A stretch of 64,000 nucleotides of DNA from contig CM059582.1 in the NCBI GenBank assembly GCA_030407085.1, positions 11,327,501 through 11,391,500 of the forward strand. Reading direction: 5' to 3'. Positions within the stretch are counted from its first letter, which is position 1. Each line of letters starts with the position of its first letter. This document shows positions 31,935 through 43,384 of this stretch, in pieces. The position numbers and the translations under genes are program-made. Origin of the DNA: Trichopria drosophilae. Its lineage: Eukaryota > Arthropoda > Insecta > Hymenoptera > Diapriidae. Under the pieces are notes generated by a model. The model was not told the DNA's origin. It saw only the letters and a list, made by a program, of their open reading frames with translations, and did not search any database.

Positions 31935-33043
31935 TTTTCTCTAGAATTAAAATATTATTAAGAGACGTCAATCCGGAAAGAAGAGTTTTAATATAGAAGG
32001 AATCATTTAACAAAGTATTAGAAATATTATTCCATTAATATACTTTCGCATATGAGTTGGAATATGATGCAAATTGACAAATGCGTCTATAAAGAAATGC
32101 ATTAATAGAAATATTAATCTGAAATTTGTTGTAAAGCAACTGAGACTTCATAGTTGTCATAACAAATTAAAAATAATCTAGTATGGCCGAATTTCTTCTA
32201 GTTTCTCCCAATTGAATCCGAATATGAGCACTGTTTAATTTGCTCCTTGAACGGTAAGTTGGACGCGAGCGAAAATTACGGACTTTTTAACAAGGGCATG
32301 TTTTTTTAACAAAAGCCTTTAATATCCAAAATTGACTTAAATTATGCGTTTGTCACATATTAAAGAAATATAAACGTATGAAAAGAGTTATTCTAATTAA
32401 CTTTGCAAATTTAAGATTCTAATTTGAATGATTTAATATAATTGTTTGTACATGTAATAAATAATTCATTTTTTCTTAATTTGCTATTTCAGGTCCCCAA
32501 AAATTTGTTTCGTAAAACTCACAAATAATTCTTGATTTCAAGAAAGGATTAACAAATTGTTGTGTAGAAAATATAAAGTTATTTCCAATAAATTTTTGTG
32601 TTTTTAAGCCAATTATTTTTTTTCCGATGATTTAAAAGATGTTTTTTCTTTCCTGGAAAAATCATTTACACAGCTATGTATCGTGACTGGACAAATATTT
32701 TTTTGGAGTTCATGATATTTTTTTTTTGTTTTCTGAGTATTGACTGTTATCAAACCTTTTTTTATTAATCTGTAAACAAAATAAAAATAAAATATATAGT
32801 TAATAATATTTAGATATTAAAATGGGTTTAATTTTGTTGTCCAATTTCCTTAAAAATGAAATTGTAAGTGGTGTGTATAGTAGATATATTAGCATTTAAG
32901 TTTACTTTTGTTAAATCACCCGCTCACCGGCATCCTACATATAACAAAATAACGCTCGTAATATAGAACGTTAGCGAATAATTATTTTAGAAATAATATT
33001 TGAGATGTATAATAATAATATTCTATTTGTCTGATATTTTCAG

Positions 33044-33110
33044 GAAAAAGCTGGAATTAAACCAATTACTATTGTCAATGGGGGCGATGTCCGTGGCTCC
33101 AAATGATGAG
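33044..33110 (+). pseudogene. TAZ2-gene first coding exon, copy A (start codon lost)
   Basis: A 67-bp exon with TTTTCAG acceptor and GTAAGTTC donor, encoding LELNQLLLSMGAMSVAPNDE. The ATG of copy B (ACATGG) is CTG here (AGCTGG). The exon ends in phase 0, matching the next exon. Confidence 0.7.
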
Positions 33111-33683
33111 GTAAGTTCAGACACAGTAACAATTGAATTCTATACAAAAAAGCCGTTAACTACCCAACCAGAATATAATATTTTAATATTGTAGTCTATT
33201 CAATATAATATATATTATAAAAATAACTAATCTGTGTGGATAGCTTATCAAATTCGTGAGGTTTAAACTTTGTCATAAGTTACTAATTATTATCACTATA
33301 TGAATTATGCACACAATTATAAAGATCTTAAATTTCTTGTTTCCATTACTGCTTGTTTTTGTTTAGTTCGTTTAACATAATGTTTATAATAACGTTTTAC
33401 ATTTTTAAATCGTTCCACGTTAAAGGCAGTTGAGATAATACGAACATATATAACATTTGGATACTAAACTCGTAAGCATATTTCGGAGGCACACGTTGAA
33501 TTTTTTTTGAGAATTTGAAACCAGATGAAACTCGCGTTTTATATTGTAATAAATACGAGAAACTTATTATCAGCCGTCAAATAATGTTCAATAATCAGCA
33601 CTTTAAGAATTTGTACCCATGTGGTTAAAGTTGGTTAAATACAGAGTATACTTCACAACTTATAAAAAATTCTTTTATTTCAG

Positions 33684-34012
33684 GAATCACAGTTTCACTT
33701 GCGTCTTCGACGCAATCTGGACACATTACTGAATAAGCACAGAAGTGCGATTCCAGTGCATGTAAATCATGCACTAATTCATACTGCGTGCTGCAATCAG
33801 GAATCCTGCGAGCCCTTGTGCTGTCAATTAAAAGATGGCATTCGCCACATGATAAGCTGTTGGGAGGACAGCAACACTCCATGCCAAGTCTGCATGGAGA
33901 TGACGGCACTGTTCTTAAGTGCCAGGACTCCCAATATGCGGTGTTCCTTTGTGGTGCCGTTAAAAGGCATTCGCAGCAGAGGGTTCGGAATGTTTTTGGG
34001 AGTTTCAATCCT
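33684..34012 (+). pseudogene. TAZ2-like zinc-finger exon, copy A (deletion)
   Basis: The acceptor TTTATTTCAG and donor GTAAGTATC are both intact. The first two zinc motifs are kept (HTACC..ESC..LCC; HMISC..TPC..C). Relative to copies B and C, 10-13 bases are lost after TTCTTAAG, which removes the HAEQC ligands and shifts the frame. Confidence 0.75.
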
Positions 34013-34039
34013 GTAAGTATCAACGATCACTGTTTGCTT

Positions 34040-35559
34040 CCCGGGTAAAAATGAGGTCTATACAATTGTATATAATTGCATACGAAATTTTGTATACAAT
34101 TGTATATAATTGTATAGCATTTTTGTCTCTATATAATTGTATATGAACGTATACAATTGTATATAAGTGTATATAAATTTACACGTCTTCTTATCGTCTC
34201 CTTATCGTACCCAAAATGGGAACGATAGAATACGGGAGCAAATCGCGATTCCCATTTTTGGTACGATGAGGAGACGATAAGGAGACGATTCGCCAACCTC
34301 GAACGCTCTCAGAGATAACAAATTGTTAGCCGTGTTTGCCTTCCTGTTCCGCGTCTATGCGCATGCATGCTCAGACAGGTCGCGCAGGTCGAGTGGTAGG
34401 ACGAGTGAAGGAGGCAAGTTAAAATATGTAGAGGAAGGAAACAAGTTAAATTAAGGGAAGAAGTTAAAATAAGGGGAGGACTACTGTAATATGTACACCC
34501 AGGTGTATTACTTACCGTTGTCGTAACAAGAGTCGTAAGAAATTTATCCATGTTATACGACTTACCACAGCACGAATTAATGCACCTGGGTGTACTCCAC
34601 CACTCGTTCAGCTTGTATGGATACGCCAATGAAGGAAATATGTATCTATATGATCTATATATATACACTGTAAAAAAAAGTCGATTTTTTTTGTTACACA
34701 TTCTATGTAAAATTATCACGAATACTACTGGTATTTTTATTTCCACCTGTTACGCTGTAAATTTACATTTCCGTTGTAAATTTTACATGTTTTTGGTAAA
34801 TTTCCTTGCGTTTTCGTTGGTTATGTACGCGAAAAATGTAATTTTACAACGAAATTAATAGGATATGTCATCAAAATTGTAAAATCTCGGAAATGTAATT
34901 TTACTTTCACTTTTCACAGTGTACGGAAGGATACGGAATACGGATACTCGGGGGCGTTCGATTGAATACGTACACCAATCGTATCCCAATCGTATACCGC
35001 ATCCGAATGGGGTATGCGGGATACGGTATATACTATTGGGATACGTTTGAGATACGATTGGTATACGTATCCACCTAAATCGAACACTCCCAATCAATAC
35101 CCAACTCGAGCATGAACGTATGCCATTTTAAATGCACCATTTATAGTATTCTGGTGTAAATTTAACGACACAGCAAAATACGTCAGCGGTGGCTGCAGAA
35201 TACCGTTTTATATCGGGAATTCTATATTTTTTACGTATCTTATTTACAACTGTATATTATTGTATATATTTCTATATAACTGTATACAGCTGTATATATT
35301 TATATACAACTATATACAATCGTATAGCTGCTGGTTGACAAGGGATAGTCAGATATTACAGAAAAATATATGCAAATGTATATATTTGTATATACTTATA
35401 TACAATTGTATACAATCATATACGTTTACATACCGCCATATACAATTCTATAGAGACAAAATTCATATATAATTATATACATTTGAATATAATTGTATAT
35501 AATTGTATATGATTTCTATACAATTCTATACAATCGTATATAAATCATTTTTACCCGGG
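34040..35559. mobile_element. 1.52-kb element with CCCGGGTAAAAATGA inverted ends
   Basis: The ends are CCCGGGTAAAAATGA and TCATTTTTACCCGGG with TT on both sides; copies B and C have an uninterrupted GCTTTATAAATGA. Both ends continue into TATACAATTGTATA-type repeats. Inside is a hairpin at about 34185-34290 (TCTCCTTATCGTACC against GGTACGATGAGGAGA) and many GTATAC/GTATCC phrases at 34920-35090. No transposase frame is present; the frames are translations of repeats. The superfamily is unknown. Confidence 0.8.
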
Positions 35560-35699
35560 TTTATAAATGACTCGTATTTGTAAATTTTTAAAAAAATTAT
35601 ATTAATGTACATGATTAGTCGGATATATTAGGTGATGCTCGATTCACCAACTAACCATTTATTATATTGTTAATATTCTCGGGTCAGACTGCAAAGCAG

Positions 35700-35895
35700 C
35701 TATTACTGTTTCTCGCCCATGTTAGGCCTTCGATAGTATTGTGGCATCAGGTGGACCGTTGGACCGTTTGCACAATATTTTTTTCCGCGCAAACTGGATA
35801 TGGTTAGATGTTGCTGAAGAGTTTGATAAGAGAGAGCATTGGACATTTCTTGATTTGATCGGCATAATAGACGGGACGGGAAACGTATTACGATG
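35700..35895 (+). pseudogene. Harbinger-like transposase fragment, copy A
   Basis: Same fragment as 1000-1163 (WIWLDVAEEFDKREHW, FLDLIGIIDG), with a 5-bp duplication (GACGGGACGGG) right after the catalytic Asp codon that destroys the frame. Confidence 0.55.
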
Positions 35896-36674
35896 AGCGT
35901 AAGGGGAAAACTAGTGTAAAAATTAATTTATCAATACATACGCACAAACCTGATTATTTAAAGTATGGAAACGGCAAACTTACTTTTTAAGAATGTATTT
36001 TTGGGGAAAAGATTTACACAAAGGTTTTAAGATTTTTTCCTGGACGGTCAGTAGTGATCTAAGATTTGACTCTGACCACGACCTATTAGAGTATAATTTC
36101 CTGGTCAAATTGTCTTTTCAAACAGAAAGGGCAATACACATTTTTAATGACAAAAACGTAAAGGGCAGAACATTTTACGTCCTACTATGACTTCAAGCAT
36201 GACCTTGACATTAAACCATCAAATCGGGTTGTGCTTTCGAAAAGGTAACACCTCCCATTTTCATGGTAGCTATCGTTTCCAATGTATTTCGGTACGCCGA
36301 TTTCGAAAATTTTATTTTGCCGTAATAACTGTTGATTTTTGAGTGTATTTCCGAAAAGGTAAAACCTTAAATTTAAAATTAGTCCAACACCAGGCCTAAG
36401 CGTTTAAACAATTTTTTATCCATTTTTCCTATTCTTCCCAGTTTTTCAATTTTTCTACTGTTTTAAAAATTACTAATTATAAAATGTATAGTGACCGCTC
36501 TTAAAAGCGACATATTAAAGCAACTTTATTGATTACTCTAAATTACGTATTTTACTGGATCACTCATGATGTAAAATAATGTTCGATCCGTGGCCGTAAT
36601 TTTTTCGGCCTTTTAGTATGGATCATTGTCTCTGCCGCTCGCTCCTGGGACGTATTCTCTGAATAAACAGCCAA

Positions 36675-37045
36675 ACGAAGAACATCGAGTTTTTAAAACA
36701 AAAGATAAACATGGCGTCGGACGCTGAATAAGTTGTTTTTCATTCTATTACTTCCGTATCGAAAACGGTGCAAGATAGAGCAAAAATTTACTAAACCTTT
36801 TTTGTAGAGGAGGAAATTTCCTAGAAAAAAGTCCAGGAGAGCCCTAGTCTAAGAAGTAAAACTTAGGCGGGAGAAAGCCTCGAAGAAAGCATCGCAGTTT
36901 TGCAGTCTCATCCTAAGCGTTTTCACAGTCTGAGACTGTGGGTTTCTTAGATTGATATCACGCGACACATGCTGCAGAACCAGCACCAAATCTTATAGTG
37001 GCGAAGGAATACCTACTGTTTCATCCTTTCACATTTCTCTCCGTG
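36675..37045. mobile_element. Half of a CACGG foldback element
   Basis: It matches 50967-51332, the right half of the complete palindrome, including ATCGAGTTTTTAAAACAAAA and the terminal CTCTCCGTG followed by TG. The left arm is missing and unit U abuts instead. This looks like a breakpoint at the palindrome centre. Confidence 0.8.
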
Positions 37046-37357
37046 TGGTTTTACTTTCTAATCTCAGGTAATCCTCCTGGTTAACATATTTCCATGTTAA
37101 GCGTTTTGGATGATTAGTCATGTTTTATTAAACATTCGCATTTAATTTTTGCCGCTTAGCAGCCCGGTACGTTTTCATTTCCTTACGCAACGTAAGTGTG
37201 AAAGCTACACTTCAGTGTGAAAGTCAATCACAGACACTCAGAACGGTATAATGTAGAAAAAAAAATTAAATGCGAAAAATTTAATTTTATAGTTTACTTA
37301 CATTTACTGCATTTATTAATTCATTGACGCATGAATACAATTGAAATTTACTGGATA
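37046..37357 (+). repeat. Repeat H
   Basis: GGTTTTACTTTCTAATCTCA, GGTAATCCTCCTGGTTAACA and then GATGATTAGTCATG through TTTACTGGATATTAA. It is the empty-site reference for the CACTG element at 12403. It includes a short duplication of AGTGTGAAAG near 37196-37223. Confidence 0.75.
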
Positions 37358-37361
37358 TTAA

Positions 37362-40300
37362 CCCGTTAATGTCAAAAAGGACATTTTTCAAGATCCAATT
37401 TCAATAGAGAATTTCGTAATTGTAAAACCGAAGTTAAAAAAATCGAAAGAAACCTATCCTACTATTTTCGAGGTCACTCTTTTCAACGGTGCAGTCAAAA
37501 TATGTAAAAAATTTCAATTTATTTATCATTTTGGCATAAATAAATAAAAAATACGATTTTTTCAGAGAAATTTTTTTAAAATACAACTTTTGTCCCGGAT
37601 ATCGGCTTTAAAATGACTTAAACTGTACCAGAATCGTAGAAGCGATAGTTGTACTTAAAAGTTATGTTGGTGGATTTTTTAAATTCGGGGTTGCGCAACC
37701 AAGATGGTGGCCTAACCAAGATGACAGCATGTTTCGAAAAAGAATCTAGGTGAGTCAAAAACGTGTTATTACGTTTTTGAGGTCGCTTAACACGAATATG
37801 AAGTCAGAATTTTGAAATTTAAAATGGCGGATCCAATATAGCGTGCGAAAATTCGTTAATCGACTCGATTTTGATGACACTTAATACTAGGGGGTAATTG
37901 AGGTCGCTGATCACAAATCTGAAATCAGAATTTTGAGATTCAAAATGACAGATTTAATACGCCGGAAGAAAATGAGAATCGTATAAAACTATGTACTACG
38001 AGTCACAGCTGATTGCTTACGAAAATACTCTTCGAACTTAAAACAACATGCGAATATGTCGGATGATAATAGGTATTGCATATAAATTTTACACACAGTT
38101 GTGAATAGTTTAAAATTGCATTATATTTTTCATTGAAAATAGTGAACATTGTCCGAACACGCCAACCCTTATCATAGATTTTCCTTATAAAAAAAAATAT
38201 TTGAACGGTCTGAAGAATGCCCACGTCCCATTTCATGCAGTAGCATTAGTTACTCATTATTTTAAATTAGTAATTATATTTTTAATTCAACTACTTGGTA
38301 CGAAGAACTCAATATTATTTTATTTTTATCATCTCTACTAACAATATTAAAATATCATATAATGACTCATCATATATTTTTTCATCATTTTCCCAATTAT
38401 ATAATAAACTTGTATTTTTTGTTGTTTTGGGATGTAATTCTTTATAACATTTTTATAGGATAAAGGGATAAGGTACATGAAGTTTTGAATCACTTTCATC
38501 AGTAAATATATCTTCATCGGATTCGTCTTTATTAGTGATATCGGATTCATCGGAGCATTCGGCATTAGGAATATATACTACTTCGATATAATCATCTTCT
38601 TCGGCTGTTTCTATATGACCATTGAATGATATTTTAGTATTTCCTTTTGTCTTATATGTAACATTTGAAAAAGAAAAATTTTTGAAATGTATCTAGGAAT
38701 ATATAAATCGCCCCAAGCAGCAAAGAAAGAAATTTTGACCAGCATTAGGTCAGATTGTCTTATTTAGTTTAAAAATAATCAAATTTCGCCCTTCAAGTAT
38801 GCCTTATAAGTAAAAATGTATTTAAAGTCTTCGTCTTAGGATAATATTACCAAATTACGACTTAAAAATTACTTCATAGTAAAATTGCACTTGAGGTATT
38901 TTTTGAAGTCAAATATTGCTAATTTTCGACCTGTGTTCTGACTTGATAACGAACGGACTTTGAAAGCGGAAATAGGTCGTGTATTTTGATACATTTGACC
39001 TCGCGAATTTCCCTAATTTTTACTTAAAAGTCAGAATTACCAAAAACTTAGAATGATGCTATATTTTACTTCTGCGACTAGGATGACGTTTTCTGTCATT
39101 ACTTCAAAGTCGAAATAACCATAAAAATTGCCCATAAAGTTAAATAAGTAGAATGTTTGGTCAAAAAGACTAATAAACTAGACCTCATAGTAAATCGAAC
39201 TACTCATATACCTTAAACATACTTCAGCAAACGAGTTCAGCTTTATGAAGTCTTTTTTTACTTTGCATTCATATGTCTCTGAATCGTTTTGGAGACACTT
39301 GAAGCATCATTACTAAACAATTACGTTTAGGCAATTTTAAAATATTGTTTGCCACCCGTAAATGGGGTACATAGCAATACTCCAACGCTGTAAGGGATCC
39401 ACGCTTTTTAATTATAGCGACAATTTTAAAATCGCTTCAATCCATTTTCGAATGTGTACTTACACGTATGAAAAAATGAATATTTTTAAACTAAAAACGA
39501 GACGTGACGAATGCAATATTATGACGAATGTAATGTTTGTCTATTTGACCACATTGGCCTGTGACTTACAGGTAAAAATGCCTTCCGTTACTTAATTTTT
39601 ACTTAAAAATTAAGTCCTTTTTGTCCCCACTTACTTCCAAATAAAGTCGATTGGAAGTAAAATAAGTCGCGGCCATTTGGGCCTTCGGACCATTCTGAAG
39701 TCGAATTTACCTAATTTCGACCTATTTTAATAATTGGGGTGTATTTATTTCTTATAAAATGTGCAGTAAATAATGCGAGAAGGCGTATAGGTATGAAGGA
39801 AACGAATTCCTAGTAAAAGAACATTTTAAATGGGCTAATGACACCTTAGGAAAACTGTCAGTGTATTTACCCCTGCGTTTCCGACGAGACACTTCTCTTG
39901 CGAGAAACTCGACGTTCGAAAAACATAGTTTTATACGATTCTCATTTTCTTCCGGCGAATTGAATCTGCTACTCTGAATCTCAAAATTCTGACTTCAGAT
40001 TTGTGATCAGCGACGTCAATTACCCCTTAGTACCAAGATTCATCAAAATGGAGGCAATTAACGTAATTTCGACCGCCACATTGGATACGCCATTTTGAAT
40101 TTCAAAATTCTGATTTCAGATTTGTGATCAGCGACCTCAATTACCTCCTAGTACTAAGTGTCATCAAAATAGAGACAATTAACGAATTTTCGCCCGCCAT
40201 ATTGGATCCGCCGTTTTGAATGTCAAAATTCTGCCTTCAGATTCGTGTTAAGGGACCTCAAAAACGTAATAACACGTTTTTGTCTCGCCTAGATTCTTTT

Positions 40301-42197
40301 TCGAAACATGCTATATTTGCATACGCGAATATCTGGGAAGAATATTCTCGATTAGGCCGCCATCTTGGTTGCGCAACCGCAAATTTAAAAAATCCACCAA
40401 CATAACTTTTAAGTACAACTATCGCTTCCACGATTCTGATACATTTTAAGTCATTTTAAACCCGATATCCGGGACAGAAGTTAAGTTTTAAAAAAATTTC
40501 CCTGAAAAAAATCTTATTTTTTATTTATGGTAAATCTCTCGAAAAGGACAAATTCAGAGTTAAGATAAAATTAAAAAAAAAGTATCAAAAATATTGATGT
40601 GAATGTTCCTATGGAAAGAGGAGGACCAAAATAAGTCCCCAAAATGCGTTGTTACAATCTTTTTAAATATTATTGTTTACAAAATAATTGTTTAATGTAA
40701 AATAATTGTTTATTTTCTTGTTACAAGTACGGTGATTGAATCAGCTTGAGATGTGTCACTCAGAGGTTTTCGAGGTCGCTGATTACGAATTTGGCATCAT
40801 ATTTTGAAATTTCAAAATGGCGGATCCAATATGGCGGATAAAATTAAAAAAATTGATTGGACTCGCTTGAGATTGATAACTCGGGGGTTTTCGGGGTTAG
40901 CGATTACGAATCTGGAGTCAAATTTACAGAATTCAAAAGTCAATGCAATGTGGCGGATGATTTTTTAGAAATTCATTAATTTGTCTTGAAAATTATTACT
41001 GATAATTTTTTAAAAGTTTCCAAAAAACATCCGCTAGCTTCAAATTTAAAATTTTTAAACTAACATCAAATTCGAAATTAGCTACCCCAAAAGCTTCAAG
41101 TAACAAAATTTAAGCAACATTTTAAAAATTTCTAAATATTTCATCCGCCATTTTAGATCCGCCATTTCGAATTCTAAACCTAACATCAAATTCAAAATCA
41201 GCGACCCCAAAAGCCCCAACTAACAAAATGTCGGTTATATTTAACAAATTTTCAAAGATTTCTTGTGTGCCATTTTGGATCCGCCATTTTGGATTCTAAA
41301 ACTAACATCAAATTCAAAATCAGCGACCTCAAAAACGCCTGAATAACAAATTTGGATAAACTTCCGAAAACGCCCCCAACCGATTTTAATGGAAATTAGT
41401 TATACTTACGTATTTCGGGGTGCTGATTACGAAAATGATAAATTTAAAAGAATAAATTTTATAAATAAAGAATCAATAGTATTTGAAATATTTTCGTCTA
41501 GTAAAAGAATATTTTAAACATTATTTATAATATCTTTCATTTACTTACCAAAATATACAATTTACTGCGGTTACGGAGTGGAGTTTTATTTGTGTCGATG
41601 ACTCTTGTTGAACTGAAAATCTCATTTATACTGAATATTTTCTTTTTTTACAACCAAATTCGCACTGACCTTTAATCACAACGATATTATAAACATTGTT
41701 TACCTCTGCATTGCTTCTTGAACATGCTTGTTTACATTTACTACTTATATTTGCGACCGCTTACGGAGCGAAGTTTTCAATCGTGCACAAAAGTAATTTA
41801 TTTCTATAGAAATACAAATTGGTATATTTTGCCTTACCTCTTCCGGAATCGACTAAAATGTAGAATAATTAAGAGATATTGCTAGCCAAATGATATTATT
41901 AGATTGCACATTGAATGTAATATTTATTATTTGGATAAAATTTGCTCCATGCACGGTTACGGAGTGGAGCTTTTTCACCATATAAACATGAATTCCCTGA
42001 AAAAATCGTATTTTTTATATATTTATGCCAAAATTATAAATAAGTTGAAATTTTAGGCATATTTTGACTGCACCAGTGAAAAGAGTGACCTCGAAAATAG
42101 TAGGATTTGTTTCTTTCAATTTTTTTAACTTCGGTTTAATTACGAAATTCTCTATTGAAATTGGATCCTGAAAAATGTACTTTTTGACATTAATGGG
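37362..42197. mobile_element. 4.8-kb TTAA foldback element (piggyBac-like ends)
   Basis: TTAA flanks both sides (37358-37361 and 42198-42201). The ends are CCCGTTAATGTC and GACATTAATGGG. Inverted arms cover about 37362-37990 and 39920-42197. The right arm is split at about 40525-41998 by other DNA that includes three TTACGGAG(T/C)G-type blocks about 190 bp apart (41568, 41758, 41955). The centre (38000-39920) is shared with 51547-58686. It encodes an acidic frame at about 38677-38480. TTAA target duplication and CCC ends are hallmarks of piggyBac-type elements. Confidence 0.8.
38480..38677 (-). CDS. Acidic ORF of the TTAA element, copy 1
   Basis: The frame encodes GHIETAEEDDYIEVVYIPNA, then ECSDESDITNKDESDEDIFT and ends SKLHVPYPFIL before a TAA. 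No ATG starts it at this point, so it is probably an exon or a fragment. It is nearly identical to 52997-53230. Acidic N-termini occur in piggyBac transposases, which is compatible with the TTAA ends but not proof. No DDD core is nearby. Confidence 0.35.
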
Positions 42198-42201
42198 TTA
42201 A

Positions 42202-42880
42202 TAGCCAGTAAATTTCAATTGTATTTAGGCGTTAATGGATTAACAAATCCAGTAAATATAAGTAAACGATAAAATTAATTTTTTTTCTACATACCGTTCT
42301 CAGTGTCTGTGATTAATTTTCACACTTAAGTGTAGTATTTATTTTACGTTGCGTCAGGAAAATGAAAATGTACCGGGCTGATAAACGGCAAAAATTGAAT
42401 GCGAATGTTTCATAAAACATGACTAATCATCCAAAACCTTTAACATAGAAATGTGTTAATCAGGAGGATTACCTGAGATTGGAAAGTAAAACCAGGTGTT
42501 TATACGAAGCAATCATTACTATTTCAAAGAATGTTTCTTTACAAAATATATTTTATGTTTCTTTATAATATATTTTAATTTTGTGTATAAAATATTTGTG
42601 TTTAGTGCGTTCCAGATTTTGTGAATATTTGAGGATTAGATTAAGTAAGTAGATTTAAGTTGCGTCTCCGTAATTTCCCCTTTCCTTCATATTTTCCATT
42701 TTTATATTAGTGTTACTTCGGTCAGATTTTAAAGTAATTTCACCTTCGTGTCGAATTCCGAACCCCAATTAGATTTATCCCTTTGCGTACCCATTTATTT
42801 TTATTGTTAATTGTTTATTTAGTTTTTTTTTTAATTTTAAATATATTTGTTGTCAATTTCTATTTCTTTTAATTATTTAA
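42202..42880 (-). repeat. Repeat H and T-rich DNA, second copy
   Basis: Near-identical to 16659-17318, with small indels. It links the TTAA element to the exon-like repeat. Confidence 0.75.
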
Positions 42881-43028
42881 TAACCCGACCCAGAAAATCG
42901 CAGTTATAAATGGCATCCCTGGTGGGAAATTCGAAATAATTTTATACAGGTGGAATTCGCCGAAGTAACCGTTTGACATTTTAAATTTTGCTCCCTTTTG
43001 TAACCGTCCACAATCCATGTCTGTCCTT
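42881..43028 (-). repeat. Exon-like repeat, copy 3 (frameshifted)
   Basis: It matches 17319-17471 but has lost 7 bases (CTTTGGT-type) in the middle, so the shared frame is broken. The acceptor-like TTTTCTAG on the minus strand is kept. Confidence 0.5.
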
Positions 43029-43060
43029 CTAGAAAAATAATTAATATATAAATAATTAAT

Positions 43061-43360
43061 TTCTTTAAAAACTTATTTATAAGCAATTAGTCATAATTGA
43101 TATGACTGGTATTATATAAATATTTATAATATTAACAGATATATAATTAGATACATATTTATATCAATAAATTTATTATTAATATATAATTAATTGGTGA
43201 TTCTTTAAAAACTTATTTATAAGCAATTAGTCATAATTAATATGACTGATATTATATAAATATTTATAATATTAACAGATATATAATTAGATACATATTT
43301 ATATCAATAAATTTATTATTAATATATAATTAATTGGTGATTCTTTAAAAACTTATTTAT
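43061..43360. repeat. 140-bp tandem repeat array
   Basis: Units begin TTCTTTAAAAACTTATTTAT at 43061, 43201 and 43341, exactly 140 bp apart. The third is cut after 20 bp by an AAT microsatellite that is the tail of a minus-strand LINE. Confidence 0.95.
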
Positions 43361-43384
43361 AATAATAATAATAATAATAATAAT
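43361..43384. repeat. AAT microsatellite, target of the Dong-like insertion
   Basis: Eight AAT units. In the paralogous locus (about 21694-21722) the AAT run leads straight into ATCGACTTTATTGCC. Here the Dong-like element stands between them. Confidence 0.9.

Larger units (their letters stand above)
27036..36674 (+). repeat. Repeat unit U, copy A
   Basis: This is the longest copy: 27036-28900 corresponds to reversed 11930-9195, and 31400-35645 to reversed 9186-6440. The part from 33473 to 36674 corresponds to 231-2237 of copy C. Four insertions are present: 27932-28591, 28905-31395, 31775-31934 and 34040-35559. The TAZ2 exons are present but defective. Homology to copy C ends at CAGCCAAAC, where a half foldback element begins. 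Confidence 0.85.

Noticed and set aside
35260..35472. Tyr/Ile-rich frame (YNCIQLYIFIYNYIQ-type)
   Set aside because: Translation of TATACAATTGTATA repeats inside the 34040-35559 element.
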